A program made the translations under genes and the position numbers. The notes beneath the pieces were generated by a model, which was given only the letters and a program-made list of their open reading frames with translations, had not been told where the DNA came from and did not search any database. Shown here one piece after another: positions 28,001-43,000 of a stretch of DNA of 64,000 nt. The number at the start of each line of letters is the position of its first letter. Within the stretch, counting starts at the first letter, position 1. The DNA comes from Bugulina stolonifera. Its lineage: Eukaryota; Bryozoa; Gymnolaemata; Cheilostomatida; Bugulidae. The DNA lies in contig OW285189.1 in NCBI GenBank assembly GCA_935421135.1, forward strand, positions 24,988,298 to 25,052,297, given 5' to 3'.

Positions 28001-31000
28001 GTACTATTATAATACTATGAGTATAACACACCATGTAACATGGATATCAACAGTACTATTATAATACTATGAGTATAACACACCATGTAACATGTATATC
28101 AACAGTACTATTATAATACTATGAGTATAACACACCATGTAACATGGATATCAACAGTACTATTATAATACTATGAGTATAACACACCATGTAACATGGA
28201 TATCAACAGTACTATTATAATACTATGAGTATAACACACCATGTAACATGTATATCAACAGTACTACATTGTATAATACTATGAGTATAACACACCATGT
28301 AACATGGATATCAACAGTACTATTATAATACTATGAGTATAACACACCATGTAACATGGATATCAACAGTACTATTATAATACTATGAGTATAACACACC
28401 ATGTAACATGGATATCAACAGTACTATTATAATACTATGAGTATAACACACCATGTAACATGTATATCAACAGTACTATTATAATACTATGAGTATAACA
28501 CACCATGTAACATGTATATCAACAGTACTATTATAATACTATGAGTATAACACACCATGTAACATGGATATCAACAGTACTACATTGTATAATACTATGA
28601 GTATAACACACCATGTAACATGTATATCAACAGTACTATTATAATACTATGAGTATAACACACCATGTAACATGTATATCAACAGTACTATTATAATACT
28701 ATGGGTATAACACACCATGTAACATGTATATCAACAGTACTATTATAATACTATGAGTATAACACACCATGTAACATGTATATCAACAGTACTATTATAA
28801 TACTATGAGTATAACACACCATGTAACATGGATATCAACAGTACTATTATAATACTATGAGTATAACACACCATGTAACATGGATATCAACAGTACTATT
28901 ATAATACTATGAGTATAACACACCATGTAACATGGATATCAACAGTACTATTATAATACTATGAGTATAACACACCATGTAACATGGATATCAACAGTAC
29001 TATTATAATACTATGAGTATAACTCACCATGTAACATGGATATCAACAGTACTATTATAATACTATGAGTATAACACACCATGTAACATGGATATCAACA
29101 GTACTATTATAATACTATGAGTATAACACACCATGTAACATGGATATCAACAGTACTATTATAATACTATGAGTATAACACACCATGTAACATGTATATC
29201 AACAGTACTATTATAATACTATGAGTATAACACACCATGTAACATGGATATCAACAGTACTATTATAATACTATGAGTATAACTCACCATGTAACATGTA
29301 TATCAACAGTACTATTATAATACTATGAGTATAACACACCATGTAACATGGATATCAACAGTACTATTATAATACTATGAGTATAACACACCATGTAACA
29401 TGGATATCAACAGTACTATTATAATACTATGAGTATAACTCACCATGTAACATGGATATCAACAGTACTATTATAATACTATGAGTATAACACACCATGT
29501 AACATGGATATCAACAGTACTATTATAATACTATGAGTATAACACACCATGTAACATGTATATCAACAGTACTATTATAATACTATGAGTATAACACACC
29601 ATGTAACATGGATATCAACAGTACTATTATAATGCTATGAGTATAACACACCATGTAACATGGATATCAACAGTACTATTATAATACTATGAGTATAACA
29701 CACCATGTAACATGGATATCAACAGTACTATTATAATACTATGAGTATAACTCACCATGTAACATGTATATCAACAGTACTATTATAATACTATGAGTAT
29801 AACTCACCATGTAACATGGATATCAACAGTACTACATTGTATAATACTATGAGTATAACTCACCATGTAACATGGATATCAACAGTACTATTATAATACT
29901 ATGAGTATAACACACCATGTAACATGGATATCAACAGTACTATTATAATACTATGAGTATAACACACCATGTAACATGGATATCAACAGTACTATTATAA
30001 TACTATGAGTATAACACACCATGTAACATGGATATCAACAGTACTACATTGTATAATACTATGAGTATAACTCACCATGTAACATGGATATCAACAGTAC
30101 TATTATAATACTATGAGTATAACACACCATGTAACATGGATATCAACAGTACTATTATAATACTATGAGTATAACACACCATGTAACATGGATATCAACA
30201 GTACTATTATAATACTATGAGTATAACACACCATGTAACATGTATATCAACAGTACTATTATAATACTATGAGTATAACACACCATGTAACATGGATATC
30301 AACAGTACTATTATAATACTATGAGTATAACTCACCATGTAACATGGATATCAACAGTACTATTATAATACTATGAGTATAACACACCATGTAACATGGA
30401 TATCAACAGTACTACATTGTATAATACTATGAGTATAACACACCATGTAACATGTATATCAACAGTACTATTATAATACTATGAGTATAACACACCATGT
30501 AACATGGATATCAACAGTACTATTATAATACTATGAGTATAACACACCATGTAACATGTATATCAACAGTACTATTATAATGCTATGAGTATAACACACC
30601 ATGTAACATGTATATCAACAGTACTATTATAATACTATGAGTATAACACACCATGTAACATGGATATCAACAGTACTATTATAATACTATGAGTATAACA
30701 CACCATGTAACATGGATATCAACAGTACTATTATAATACTATGAGTATAACACACCATGTAACATGGATATCAACAGTACTATTATAATACTATGAGTAT
30801 AACTCACCATGTAACATGTATATAAACAGTACTATTATAATACTATGAGTATAACACACCATGTAACATGTATATCAACAGTACTATTATAATACTATGA
30901 GTATAACACACCATGTAACATGGATATCAACAGTACTATTATAATACTATGAGTATAACACACCATGTAACATGGATATCAACAGTACTATTATAATACT

Positions 31001-34000
31001 ATGAGTATAACTCACCATGTAACATGTATATAAACAGTACTATTATAATACTATGAGTATAACACACCATGTAACATGTATATCAACAGTACTATTATAA
31101 TACTATGAGTATAACACACCATGTAACATGGATATCAACAGTACTATTATAATACTATGAGTATAACACACCATGTAACATGGATATCAACAGTACTATT
31201 ATAATACTATGAGTATAACACACCATGTAACATGGATATAAACAGTACTATTATAATACTATGAGTATAACACACCATGTAACATGTATATCAACAGTAC
31301 TATTATAATACTATGAGTATAACTCACCCGTAGCCCAACAGAGTATACTCGCATGTCCCTCAACATCTTTTATACAGATTGTAGATCTTTTGCTACTTTT
31401 CTGTAGCCTGTGAACTGCAAGTACAGCTAGAACAGCTTTACGGAAGCTGAGTCGGGCGTGTGTGGAGGTCCGTGGAGACGAGAATGGACTGAGTGGTATC
31501 TCTGAAGCTAAGGTCTGAAGTAGACTGTTGACTTGAGACTTGAAGGCATCAAACCTACAGTTTCAGTCAGAAATTATGTCATATGAAATGTAATGCTGCC
31601 CTCTATACAGGAAATGAGGGGTTGCCCTCTATACAGGAATTGAGGTGCTGCTCTCTATGCAGGAAATGGGGTGCTGCACTCTATACAATAAATGAGGTGC
31701 TGCCCTCTATACAGGAATTTTCATCAGTGGAACTTGATAGGTCTGATGACAGCACATCAGGCACATGCCATGTATTATAGAACAGCAGCATATAATCAAC
31801 ATTTGATAGAACCATGTACGTGTAGTACTAAAGTTTTACTACACTAACTGTATTATACTTCTAAAGATGAAAGTTTGAGAATAGTCTATTGGGCCATTAG
31901 ATAGTTACCTATTGACTTGGTGAAGAAGAAAAGTTCTTTGTTCTCTCAGCTCCTTGCTACGGTTTAGCAGAGGGAAGTAACTCCCAGTTATAAGAGCCAA
32001 TGCACACAACAATGACTTTTGTCTCTGCTCAAGAAGATGTATCTTTTCTTGTACTTCAATTTTCTCACATTCCAATGTCCGATTGGCCTCATCCGAGTCC
32101 CGCAGCTTCTCCCACGCTGTATCAGCATTTCTTTGAGATTTCTTAACAGAAAAATTAAAATGCTTAGTATAACAAAACCATCAAATTTTCTTCCTATGAT
32201 GCAAGGACAGTGTTTACAAGATGATATACACTGTAGCATGTTATCACTTGATGAGGATGGCCATGTATTAGAGAGTATTCTAATACATACTGTAATACAT
32301 ACTGTAATACATACTGTAATACATACTGTAATACATACTGTAATACATACTGTAATACATACTGTAATACATACTGTAATACATACTGTAATACATACTG
32401 TAATACATACTGTAATACATACGGTAATACATTGTACATACTGTAATACATACTGTAATACGCACTGTAATACACACTGTAATACACGCTGTAATACATG
32501 CTGTAGTACATACTGTAATATATACTGTGATACACACTGTAGAGAAAAATATCAAATGATGTTAGCATCAGCACAAGTGACGTGTGCAAAGTATTATGTC
32601 ATGGTGCGCTATTATAGGGCACCCTGTGTGTATAGTATTGTAGTTGTGGTACCATGTGTGCATAGTACTGTAGTTGTGGTACCATGTGTGCATAGTACTG
32701 TGGTACATACACACAGAAATCAACTACAGTTGTAGACTGCAGTGAAGTGAAAAGCCGTGCTTTAAGCAAGGAGAAGTTATCAGGACAGCAGCGGAAGTGG
32801 ACAAATCTACCGAGGATATAGAAGAATATCATGTGATGATGATTAAATCACAGACTATTAAAATGAATAACTGATTAAATTTGTAATTAAAATGTACAAA
32901 AAAATTGTTGGCTTAAATCTAGAAGGATCAAATAGTGAAAGTGAAACTTAAATTAATGAAGAAACAATTCAAACAAAATATCACAATCAATATTTCAAAT
33001 ACCAACGATTGATCCACGAGGGACAGACGGTAAATGCTGAGTATACATGATATGGACTAACGAGACAGGATGTCATGCTGTATGTAGACATGAGAGAGAT
33101 GGAGTGCATGCAGTGTGCTATGAAACATAACATAGCCTATGATTTACATGTGTAAACATAACATAGCCTGTGATTTACATGTGTATACATTAAGGTTTCT
33201 AAGGTTAATATTATACCTCCAGCTGCTCTTTGTAAATCTGTGAAGAGAAAAATAACAACAATAATTTGAAGAACATAAATATGAGCATGAACATACAATA
33301 AAACAAACATGGTGCCAGGATGACCTCAGTAAGCATGTATACAGTCTAGAGATACGAGCCAACATATATATGTATATATCATACTATCAAATACACATAT
33401 ACACCGAGATAATAAACAAAGTCATCAACATTGATGAAAGAACAAGTAAACCGTTGACTGAATACATCGTATTATTACAGGTTATTGGTAGCTGCTGGGA
33501 TAAAACCAAAGAGCATAGGTCTATGGTAAAACCCCAACAGAGGTACACAGGCTATGTGGTCCTCAACAGAGGTACACAGGCTATGTGGTCCCCAGCAGAG
33601 GCACACAGGCTATGTGGACCACTATTACCATAATGGAGACTGATACCCTGCTGATAAACTTTGTACTGGATATAAGTTCACATTTTATTACAGACACTGA
33701 TTGTACAACTATGTAACTGTATGCACACATGCATAGCCTAGGGTACATGGTGTACATACACCTATGCATGCACACAACACCTACTACTACTATATATATA
33801 CACAATCATGTACATGGATATACCTGCTGCCTGTTCTGATTCTCCGACATGATATTTGTATAGTGCTGCTCCAACCTGCCCCTCTCCTCCCTCCACTGTT
33901 CGCTGCTCTTCTCCAGAGCTGCTGCCAACTCTAGACTCATATCATTCACCTTGTTGCCGTGGTCTTCCCTCACACTCTCCATGTATGACTCATTTTTAGT

Positions 34001-37000
34001 CAGCGTGCTCTCCAACCTCACCACCTACAGATACACATCACATCACACTAAGGTAGTAACGTTATAAAAGTAGTACAAATCAGTCAAGAGAAGACAAATC
34101 CAAATTCAATTGAAATTTAGCTACAATTTCCAGGCATTGATAGAGCTCTTATCTGTTAAAGGTAAATATCTAATTCAGACAGATTTGTAGTTAGTTATGT
34201 ATGGCTGGGTACTAGGCTAGCCTAACTGCAGTTTTATTTACTTATGTATTTACTATTGTGTATTTACTTTTGGATTTACTATTGTGTATTTACTTTTGGA
34301 TTGACTATTGCGTCTTTTAAATTTCAATCTGTAGCTTATTCTACATGCAACATGAATTTTCTTCCCTTACTACTGACAGTAACCTGCAGCAGGAATTGTC
34401 TCCTCTTACTCTAGTAACAGTCTTACCTTCTCTCTAAGATGAGCGGCTTCATTCAACAGAGCAGATAGCTTCTCAGATACAACAGTACTCAGCTCACTCC
34501 AACTCAGTTTCTCGTGGCTGGGTGGAGGCTGACCTTGAATGATAGCCGTGAGGTCAAGGTCAGACTTTAGTAGATGGTAGATGTGCTGCAGGTAAAGCTG
34601 CTTCTCATCACTCTCTTTGTCATATTTAGCTTTAGCATGTAGCAACTGCAGATATACGTGTATTAGGGCTTATGCACACATTATAGCTCATGTACATAGT
34701 TAGTATATCATATACATGCACACATTATAGCTAATGTACATAGTTAGTATATCATACACATGCACACATTATAGCTAATATACATAGTTAGTATATCATA
34801 CACATGCACACATTATAGCTAATGTACATAGTTAGTATATCATACACATGCACACATTATAGCTAATGTACATAGTTAGTATATCATACACATGCACACA
34901 TTATAGCTAATGTACATAGTTAGTATATCATACACATGCACACATTATAGCTCATGTACATAGTTAGTATATCATACACATGCACACATTATAGCTCATG
35001 TACATAGTTAGTATATCATACACATGCACACATTATAGCTAATGTCATAGTTAGTATATCATACACATGCACACATTATAGCTAATGTACATAGTTAGTA
35101 TATCATACACATGCACACATTATAGCTAATGTACATAGTTAGTATATCATACACATGCACACATTATAGGTAACATACCTACAGTTAGGATATCGTGCAC
35201 ATGCACACATTATAGCTAATGTACATAGTTAGTATATCATACACATGCACACATTATAGCTAATGTACATAGTTAGTATATCATACACATGCACACATTA
35301 TAGCTAATGTACATAGTTAGTATATCATACACATGCACACATTATAGCTAATGTACATAGTTAGTATATCATACACATGCACACATTATAGCTAATGTAC
35401 ATAGTTAGTATATCATACACATGCACACATTATAGCTCATGTACATAGTTAGTATATCGTGCACATGCACACATTATAGGTAACATACATACAGTTAGGA
35501 TATTATACCTGTTGGTTAAGTGATTGGTACTGAGACTGTAGAGTAGCGTTGTGTGACCGGGCTGTCTCCAGGTCGACTGTCATGGTGGCACACCTGGCCT
35601 CCAGCTCTGAGGAATCTCTGGTGACTCTCTCCATCTCCCTGATGGTATCAGACAGCTTGATCTCACAATCCTTCAAATATACAGACAGAATATATAGTGC
35701 CTAATAATCAAATCTACAAGTATAGGATTTTAGTAACTGTACAACTTCAGCTGCAAAATGGCATTGCTTTGGTTCTACAATAAAATGCTACATTTATCTT
35801 TAAACTTACATCATATGCCTTTTCCTTCTGATACAACATCTCCTTATACGTTGCAGACTCTTTGGTGAGAGAATCACATTGGGCCTTCGCCTTCATTTTC
35901 TGTAAGCACATGTTATGCATCTCTAAGTAATTCATTTTATATCTTATATTACATGTAGATGTAGTAGAGTTGATATACCTGTAGTATTAGTATTACATGT
36001 ACATGTAGTAGAGTTGATATACCTGTAGTATAGTATTACATGTACATGTAGTAGTGTTGGTATACCTGTAGTATAGTATTACATGTACATGTAGTAGTGT
36101 TGATATACCTGTAGTATAGTATTGTACATGTACATGTAGTAGAGTTGATATACCTGTAGTATTAGTATTACATGTACATGTAGTAGAGTTGATATACCTG
36201 TAGTATTAGTATTGTACATGTACATGTAGTAGTGTTGGTATACCTGTAGTATAGTATTACATGTACATGTAGTAGTGTTGATATACCTGTAGTATAGTAT
36301 TACATGTACATGTAGTAGTGTTGGTATACCTGTAGTATAGTATTACATGTACATGTAGTAGTGTTGGTATACCTGTAGTATAGTATTACATGTACATGTA
36401 GTAGTGTTGATATACCTGTAGTATAGTATTACATGTACATGTAGTAGAGTTGGTATACCTGTAGTATAGTATTACATGTACATGTAGTAGAGTTGATATA
36501 CCTGTAGTATTAGTATTGTACATGTACATGTAGTAGTGTTGGTATACCTGTAGTATAGTATTACATGTACATGTAGTAGTGTTGGTATACCTGTAGTATA
36601 GTATTACATGTACATGTAGTAGTGTTGGTATACCTGTAGTATAGTATTACATGTACATGTAGTAGTGTTGGTATACCTGTAGTATAGTATTACATGTACA
36701 TGTAGTAGTGTTGATATACCTGTAGTATAGTATTACATGTACATGTAGTAGTGTTGGTATACCTGTAGTATAGTATTACATGTACATGTAGTAGAGTTGA
36801 TATACCTGTAGTATAGTATTACATGTACATGTAGTAGTGTTGGTATACCTGTAGTATAGTATTACATGTACATGTAGTAGTGTTGATATACCTGTAGTAT
36901 TAGTATTGTACATGTACATGTAGTAGAGTTGATATACCTGTAGTATAGTATTACATGTACATGTAGTAGTGTTGGTATACCTGTAGTATTAGTATTACAT

Positions 37001-40000
37001 GTACATGTAGTAGTGTTGATATACCTGTAGTATTAGTATTGTACATGTACATGTAGTAGTGTTGGTATACCTGTAGTATAGTATTACATGTACATGTAGT
37101 AGTGTTGATATACCTGTAGTATAGTATTACATGTACATGTAGTAGAGTTGGTATACCTGTAGTATAGTATTACATGTACATGTAGTAGTGTTGGTATACC
37201 TGTAGTATAGTATTACATGTACATGTAGTAGTGTTGATATACCTGTAGTATAGTATTACATGTACATGTAGTAGAGTTGATATACCTGTAGTATTAGTAT
37301 TGTACATGTACATGTAGTAGTGTTGATATACCTGTAGTATAGTATTACATGTACATGTAGTAGTGTTGGTATACCTGTAGTATTAGTATTGTACATGTAC
37401 ATGTAGTAGAGTTGATATACCTGTAGTATTAGTATTGTACATGTACATGTAGTAGAGTTGGTATACCTGTAGTATAGTATTACATGTACATGTAGTAGTG
37501 TTGGTATACCTGTAGTATAGTATTGTACATGTACATGTAGTAGTGTTGGTATACCTGTAGTATAGTATTACATGTACATGTAGTAGTGTTGATATACCTG
37601 TAGTATAGTATTACATGTACATGTAGTAGTGTTGGTATACCTGTAGTATTAGTATTACATGTACATGTAGTAGTGTTGATATACCTGTAGTATAGTATTA
37701 CATGTACATGTAGTAGTGTTGATATACCTGTAGTATTAGTATTGTACATGTACATGTAGTAGTGTTGGTATACCTGTAGTATAGTATTGTACATGTACAT
37801 GTAGTAGTGTTGGTATACCTGTAGTATAGTATTACATGTACATGTAGTAGTGTTGATATACCTGTAGTATAGTATTACATGTACATGTAGTAGAGTTGGT
37901 ATACCTGTAGTATAGTATTACATGTAGATGTAGTAGTGTTGTTATACCTGTAGTATTAGTATTGTACATGTACATGTAGTAGAGTTGATATACCTGTAGT
38001 ATAGTATTACATGTACATGTAGTAGTGTTGATATACCTGTAGTATAGTATTACATGTACATGTAGTAGAGTTGGTATACCTGTAGTATAGTATTACATGT
38101 AGATGTAGTAGTGTTGTTATACCTGTAGTATTAGTATTGTACATGTACATGTAGTAGAGTTGATATACCTGTAGTATAGTATTACATGTACATGTAGTAG
38201 TGTTGATATACCTGTAGTATAGTATTACATGTACATGTAGTAGAGTTGATATACCTGTAGTATTAGTATTGTACATGTACATGTAGTAGAGTTGGTATAC
38301 CTGTAGTATTAGTATTACATGTACATGTAGTAGTGTTGGTATACCTGTAGTATTAGTATTGTACATGTACATGTAGTAGTGTTGATATACCTGTAGTATT
38401 AGTATTGTACATGTACATGTAGTAGAGTTGATATACCTGTAGTATAGTATTACATGTACATGTAGTAGAGTTGATATACCTGTAGTATAGTATTGTACAT
38501 GTACATGTAGTAGTGTTGGTATACCTGTAGTATAGTATTGTACATGTACATGTAGTAGTGTTGATATACCTGTAGTATTAGTATTGTACATGTACATGTA
38601 GTAGTGTTGATATACCTGTAGTATAGTATTACATGTACATGTAGTAGAGTTGATATACCTGTAGTATTAGTATTGTACATGTACATGTAGTAGAGTTGAT
38701 ATACCTGTAGTATAGTATTGTACATGTACATGTAGTAGTGTTGGTATACCTGTAGTATTAGTATTGTACATGTACATGTAGTAGAGTTGGTATACCTGTA
38801 GTATAGTATTACATGTACATGTAGTAGAGTTGATATACCTGTAGTATTAGTATTGCATGTACATGTAGTAGAGTTGATATACCTGTAGTATTAGTATTGT
38901 ACATGTACATGTAGTAGAGTTGGTATACCTGTAGTATAGTATTACATGTACATGTAGTAGAGTTGATATACCTGTAGTATTAGTATTGTACATGTACATG
39001 TAGTAGAGTTGGTATACCTGTAGTATAGTATTACATGTACATGTAGTAGAGTTGATATACCTGTAGTATTAGTATTGTACATGTACATGTAGTAGAGTTG
39101 GTATACCTGTAGTATAGTATTACATGTACATGTAGTAGAGTTGATATACCTGTAGTATTAGTATTGCATGTACATGTAGTAGTGTTGATATACCTGTAGT
39201 ATTAGTATTACATGTACATGTAGTAGAGTTGGTATACCTGTAGTATTAGTATTACATGTACATGTAGTAGTGTTGGTATACCTGTAGTATAGTATTACAT
39301 GTACATGTAGTAGAGTTGATATACCTGTAGTATTAGTATTGTACATGTACATGTAGTAGTGTTGATATACCTGTAGTATAGTATTACATGTACATGTAGT
39401 AGAGTTGATATACCTGTAGTATTAGTATTGTACATGTACATGTACATGTAGTAGTGTTGGTATACCTGTAGTATAGTATTACATGTACATGTAGTAGAGT
39501 TGGTATACCTGTAGTATAGTATTACATGTACATGTAGTAGAGTTGATATACCTGTAGTATAGTATTACATGTACATGTAGTAGTGTTGATATACCTGTAG
39601 TATAGTATTGTACATGTACATGTAGTAGAGTTGGTATACCTGTAGTATAGTATTACATGTACATGTAGTAGTGTTGATATACCTGTAGTATAGTATTACA
39701 TGTACATGTAGTAGAGTTGGTATACCTGTAGTATAGTATTACATGTACATGTAGTAGAGTTGATATACCTGTAGTATTAGTATTACATGTACATGTAGTA
39801 GTGTTGGTATACCTGTAGTATAGTATTACATGTACATGTAGTAGTGTTGATATACCTGTAGTATAGTATTACATGTACATGTAGTAGTGTTGGTATACCT
39901 GTAGTATAGTATTACATGTACATGTAGTAGAGTTGATATACCTGTAGTATTAGTATTGTACATGTACATGTAGTAGTGTTGGTATACCTGTAGTATAGTA

Positions 40001-43000
40001 TTACATGTACATGTAGTAGTGTTGGTATACCTGTAGTATAGTATTACATGTACATGTAGTAGTGTTGATATACCTGTAGTATTAGTATTGTACATGTACA
40101 TGTAGTAGTGTTGGTATACCTGTAGTATAGTATTACATGTACATGTAGTAGTGTTGATATACCTGTAGTATAGTATTACATGTACATGTAGTAGAGTTGA
40201 TATACCTGTAGTATTAGTATTGTACATGTACATGTAGTAGAGTTGGTTTACCTGTAGTATAGTATTACATGTACATGTAGTAGAGTTGATATACCTGTAG
40301 TATTAGTATTACATGTACATGTAGTAGAGTTGATATACCTGTAGTATAGTATTACATGTACATGTAGTAGTGTTGGTATACCTGTAGTATTAGTATTGTA
40401 CATGTACATGTAGTAGAGTTGGTATACCTGTAGTATAGTATTACATGTACATGTAGTAGTGTTGATATACCTGTAGTATTAGTATTGTACATGTACATGT
40501 AGTAGTGTTGGTATACCTGTAGTATAGTATTACATGTACATGTAGTAGTGTTGGTATACCTGTAGTATTAGTATTACATGTACATGTAGTAGTGTTGATA
40601 TACCTGTAGTATTAGTATTGTACATGTAGTAGTGTTGATATACCTGTAGTATAGTATTGTACATGTACATGTAGTAGTGTTGATATACCTGTAGTATAGT
40701 ATTGTACATGTACATGTAGTAGTGTTGATATACCTGTAGTATAGTATTACATGTACATGTAGTAGTGTTGGTATACCTGTAGTATAGTATTGTACATGTA
40801 CATGTAGTAGTGTTGGTATACCTGTAGTATTAGTATTGTACATGTAGTAGTGTTGATATACCTGTAGTATAGTATTGTACATGTACATGTAGTAGTGTTG
40901 ATATACCTGTAGTATAGTATTACATGTACATGTAGTAGTGTTGATATACCTGTAGTATAGTATTACATGTACATGTAGTAGAGTTGGTATACCTGTAGTA
41001 TTAGTATTGTACATGTACATGTAGTAGTGTTGATATACCTGTAGTATTAGTATTACATGTACATGTAGTAGAGTTGGTATACCTGTAGTATAGTATTACA
41101 TGTACATGTAGTAGAGTTGGTATACCTGTAGTATAGTATTACATGTACATGTAGTAGTGTTGATATACCTGTAGTATAGTATTACATGTACATGTAGTAG
41201 TGTTGATATACCTGTAGTATAGTATTACATGTACATGTAGTAGAGTTGATATACCTGTAGTATTAGTATTGTACATGTACATGTAGTAGAGTTGATATAC
41301 CTGTAGTATAGTATTACATGTACATGTAGTAGTGTTGATATACCTGTAGTATAGTATTGTACATGTACATGTAGTAGTGTTGATATACCTGTAGTATTAG
41401 TATTACATGTACATGTAGTAGTGTTGGTATACCTGTAGTATAGTATTACATGTACATGTAGTAGTGTTGATATACCTGTAGTATTAGTATTGTACATGTA
41501 CATGTAGTAGAGTTGGTATACCTGTAGTATAGTACTACATGTACATGTAGTAGTGTTGATATACCTGTAGTATAGTATTACATGTACATGTAGTAGAGTT
41601 GATATACCTGTAGTATAGTATTGTACATGTACATGTAGTAGAGTTGATATACCTGTAGTATAGTATTACATGTACATGTAGTAGTGTTGATATACCTGTA
41701 GTATTAGTATTGTACATGTACATGTAGTAGAGTTGATATACCTGTAGTATTAGTATTGTACATGTACATGTAGTAGAGTTGGTATACCTGTAGTATAGTA
41801 CTACATGTACATGTAGTAGTGTTGGTATACCTGTAGTATAGTATTACATGTACATGTAGTAGAGTTGATATACCTGTAGTATTAGTATTGTACATGTACA
41901 TGTAGTAGAGTTGATATACCTGTAGTATTAGTATTGTACATGTACATGTAGTAGAGTTGATATACCTGTAGTATAGTATTACATGTACATGTAGTAGTGT
42001 TGATATACCTGTAGTATAGTATTGTACATGTACATGTAGTAGTGTTGATATACCTGTAGTATTAGTATTACATGTACATGTAGTAGTGTTGGTATACCTG
42101 TAGTATAGTATTACATGTACATGTAGTAGTGTTGATATACCTGTAGTATTAGTATTGTACATGTACATGTAGTAGTGTTGATATACCTGTAGTATTAGTA
42201 TTACATGTACATGTAGTAGTGTTGGTATACCTGTAGTATAGTATTACATGTACATGTAGTAGAGTTGATATACCTGTAGTATAGTATTACATGTACATGT
42301 AGTAGTGTTGATATACCTGTAGTATAGTATTGTACATGTACATGTAGTAGTGTTGATATACCTGTAGTATTAGTATTACATGTACATGTAGTAGTGTTGG
42401 TATACCTGTAGTATAGTATTACATGTACATGTAGTAGTGTTGATATACCTGTAGTATTAGTATTGTACATGTACATGTAGTAGTGTTGATATACCTGTAG
42501 TATAGTATTACATGTACATGTAGTAGTGTTGATATACCTGTAGTATAGTATTACATGTACATGTAGTAGAGTTGATATACCTGTAGTATTAGTATTGTAC
42601 ATGTACATGTAGTAGAGTTGATATACCTGTAGTATAGTATTACATGTACATGTAGTAGTGTTGATATACCTGTAGTATAGTATTGTACATGTACATGTAG
42701 TAGTGTTGATATACCTGTAGTATTAGTATTACATGTACATGTAGTAGTGTTGGTATACCTGTAGTATAGTATTACATGTACATGTAGTAGTGTTGATATA
42801 CCTGTAGTATTAGTATTGTACATGTACATGTAGTAGAGTTGGTATACCTGTAGTATAGTACTACATGTACATGTAGTAGTGTTGATATACCTGTAGTATA
42901 GTATTACATGTACATGTAGTAGAGTTGATATACCTGTAGTATAGTATTGTACATGTACATGTAGTAGAGTTGATATACCTGTAGTATAGTATTACATGTA

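Noticed and set aside
12565..31327. CRISPR-like regularly spaced repeats
   Set aside because: The whole unit repeats with no unique spacers, in an animal intron. It is a minisatellite.
32019..32735. 238-codon + strand frame and the overlapping - strand frames of 131 and 91 codons
   Set aside because: Their length comes from the 12-bp repeat, a multiple of three. The + frame also overlaps exon e11 on the opposite strand.
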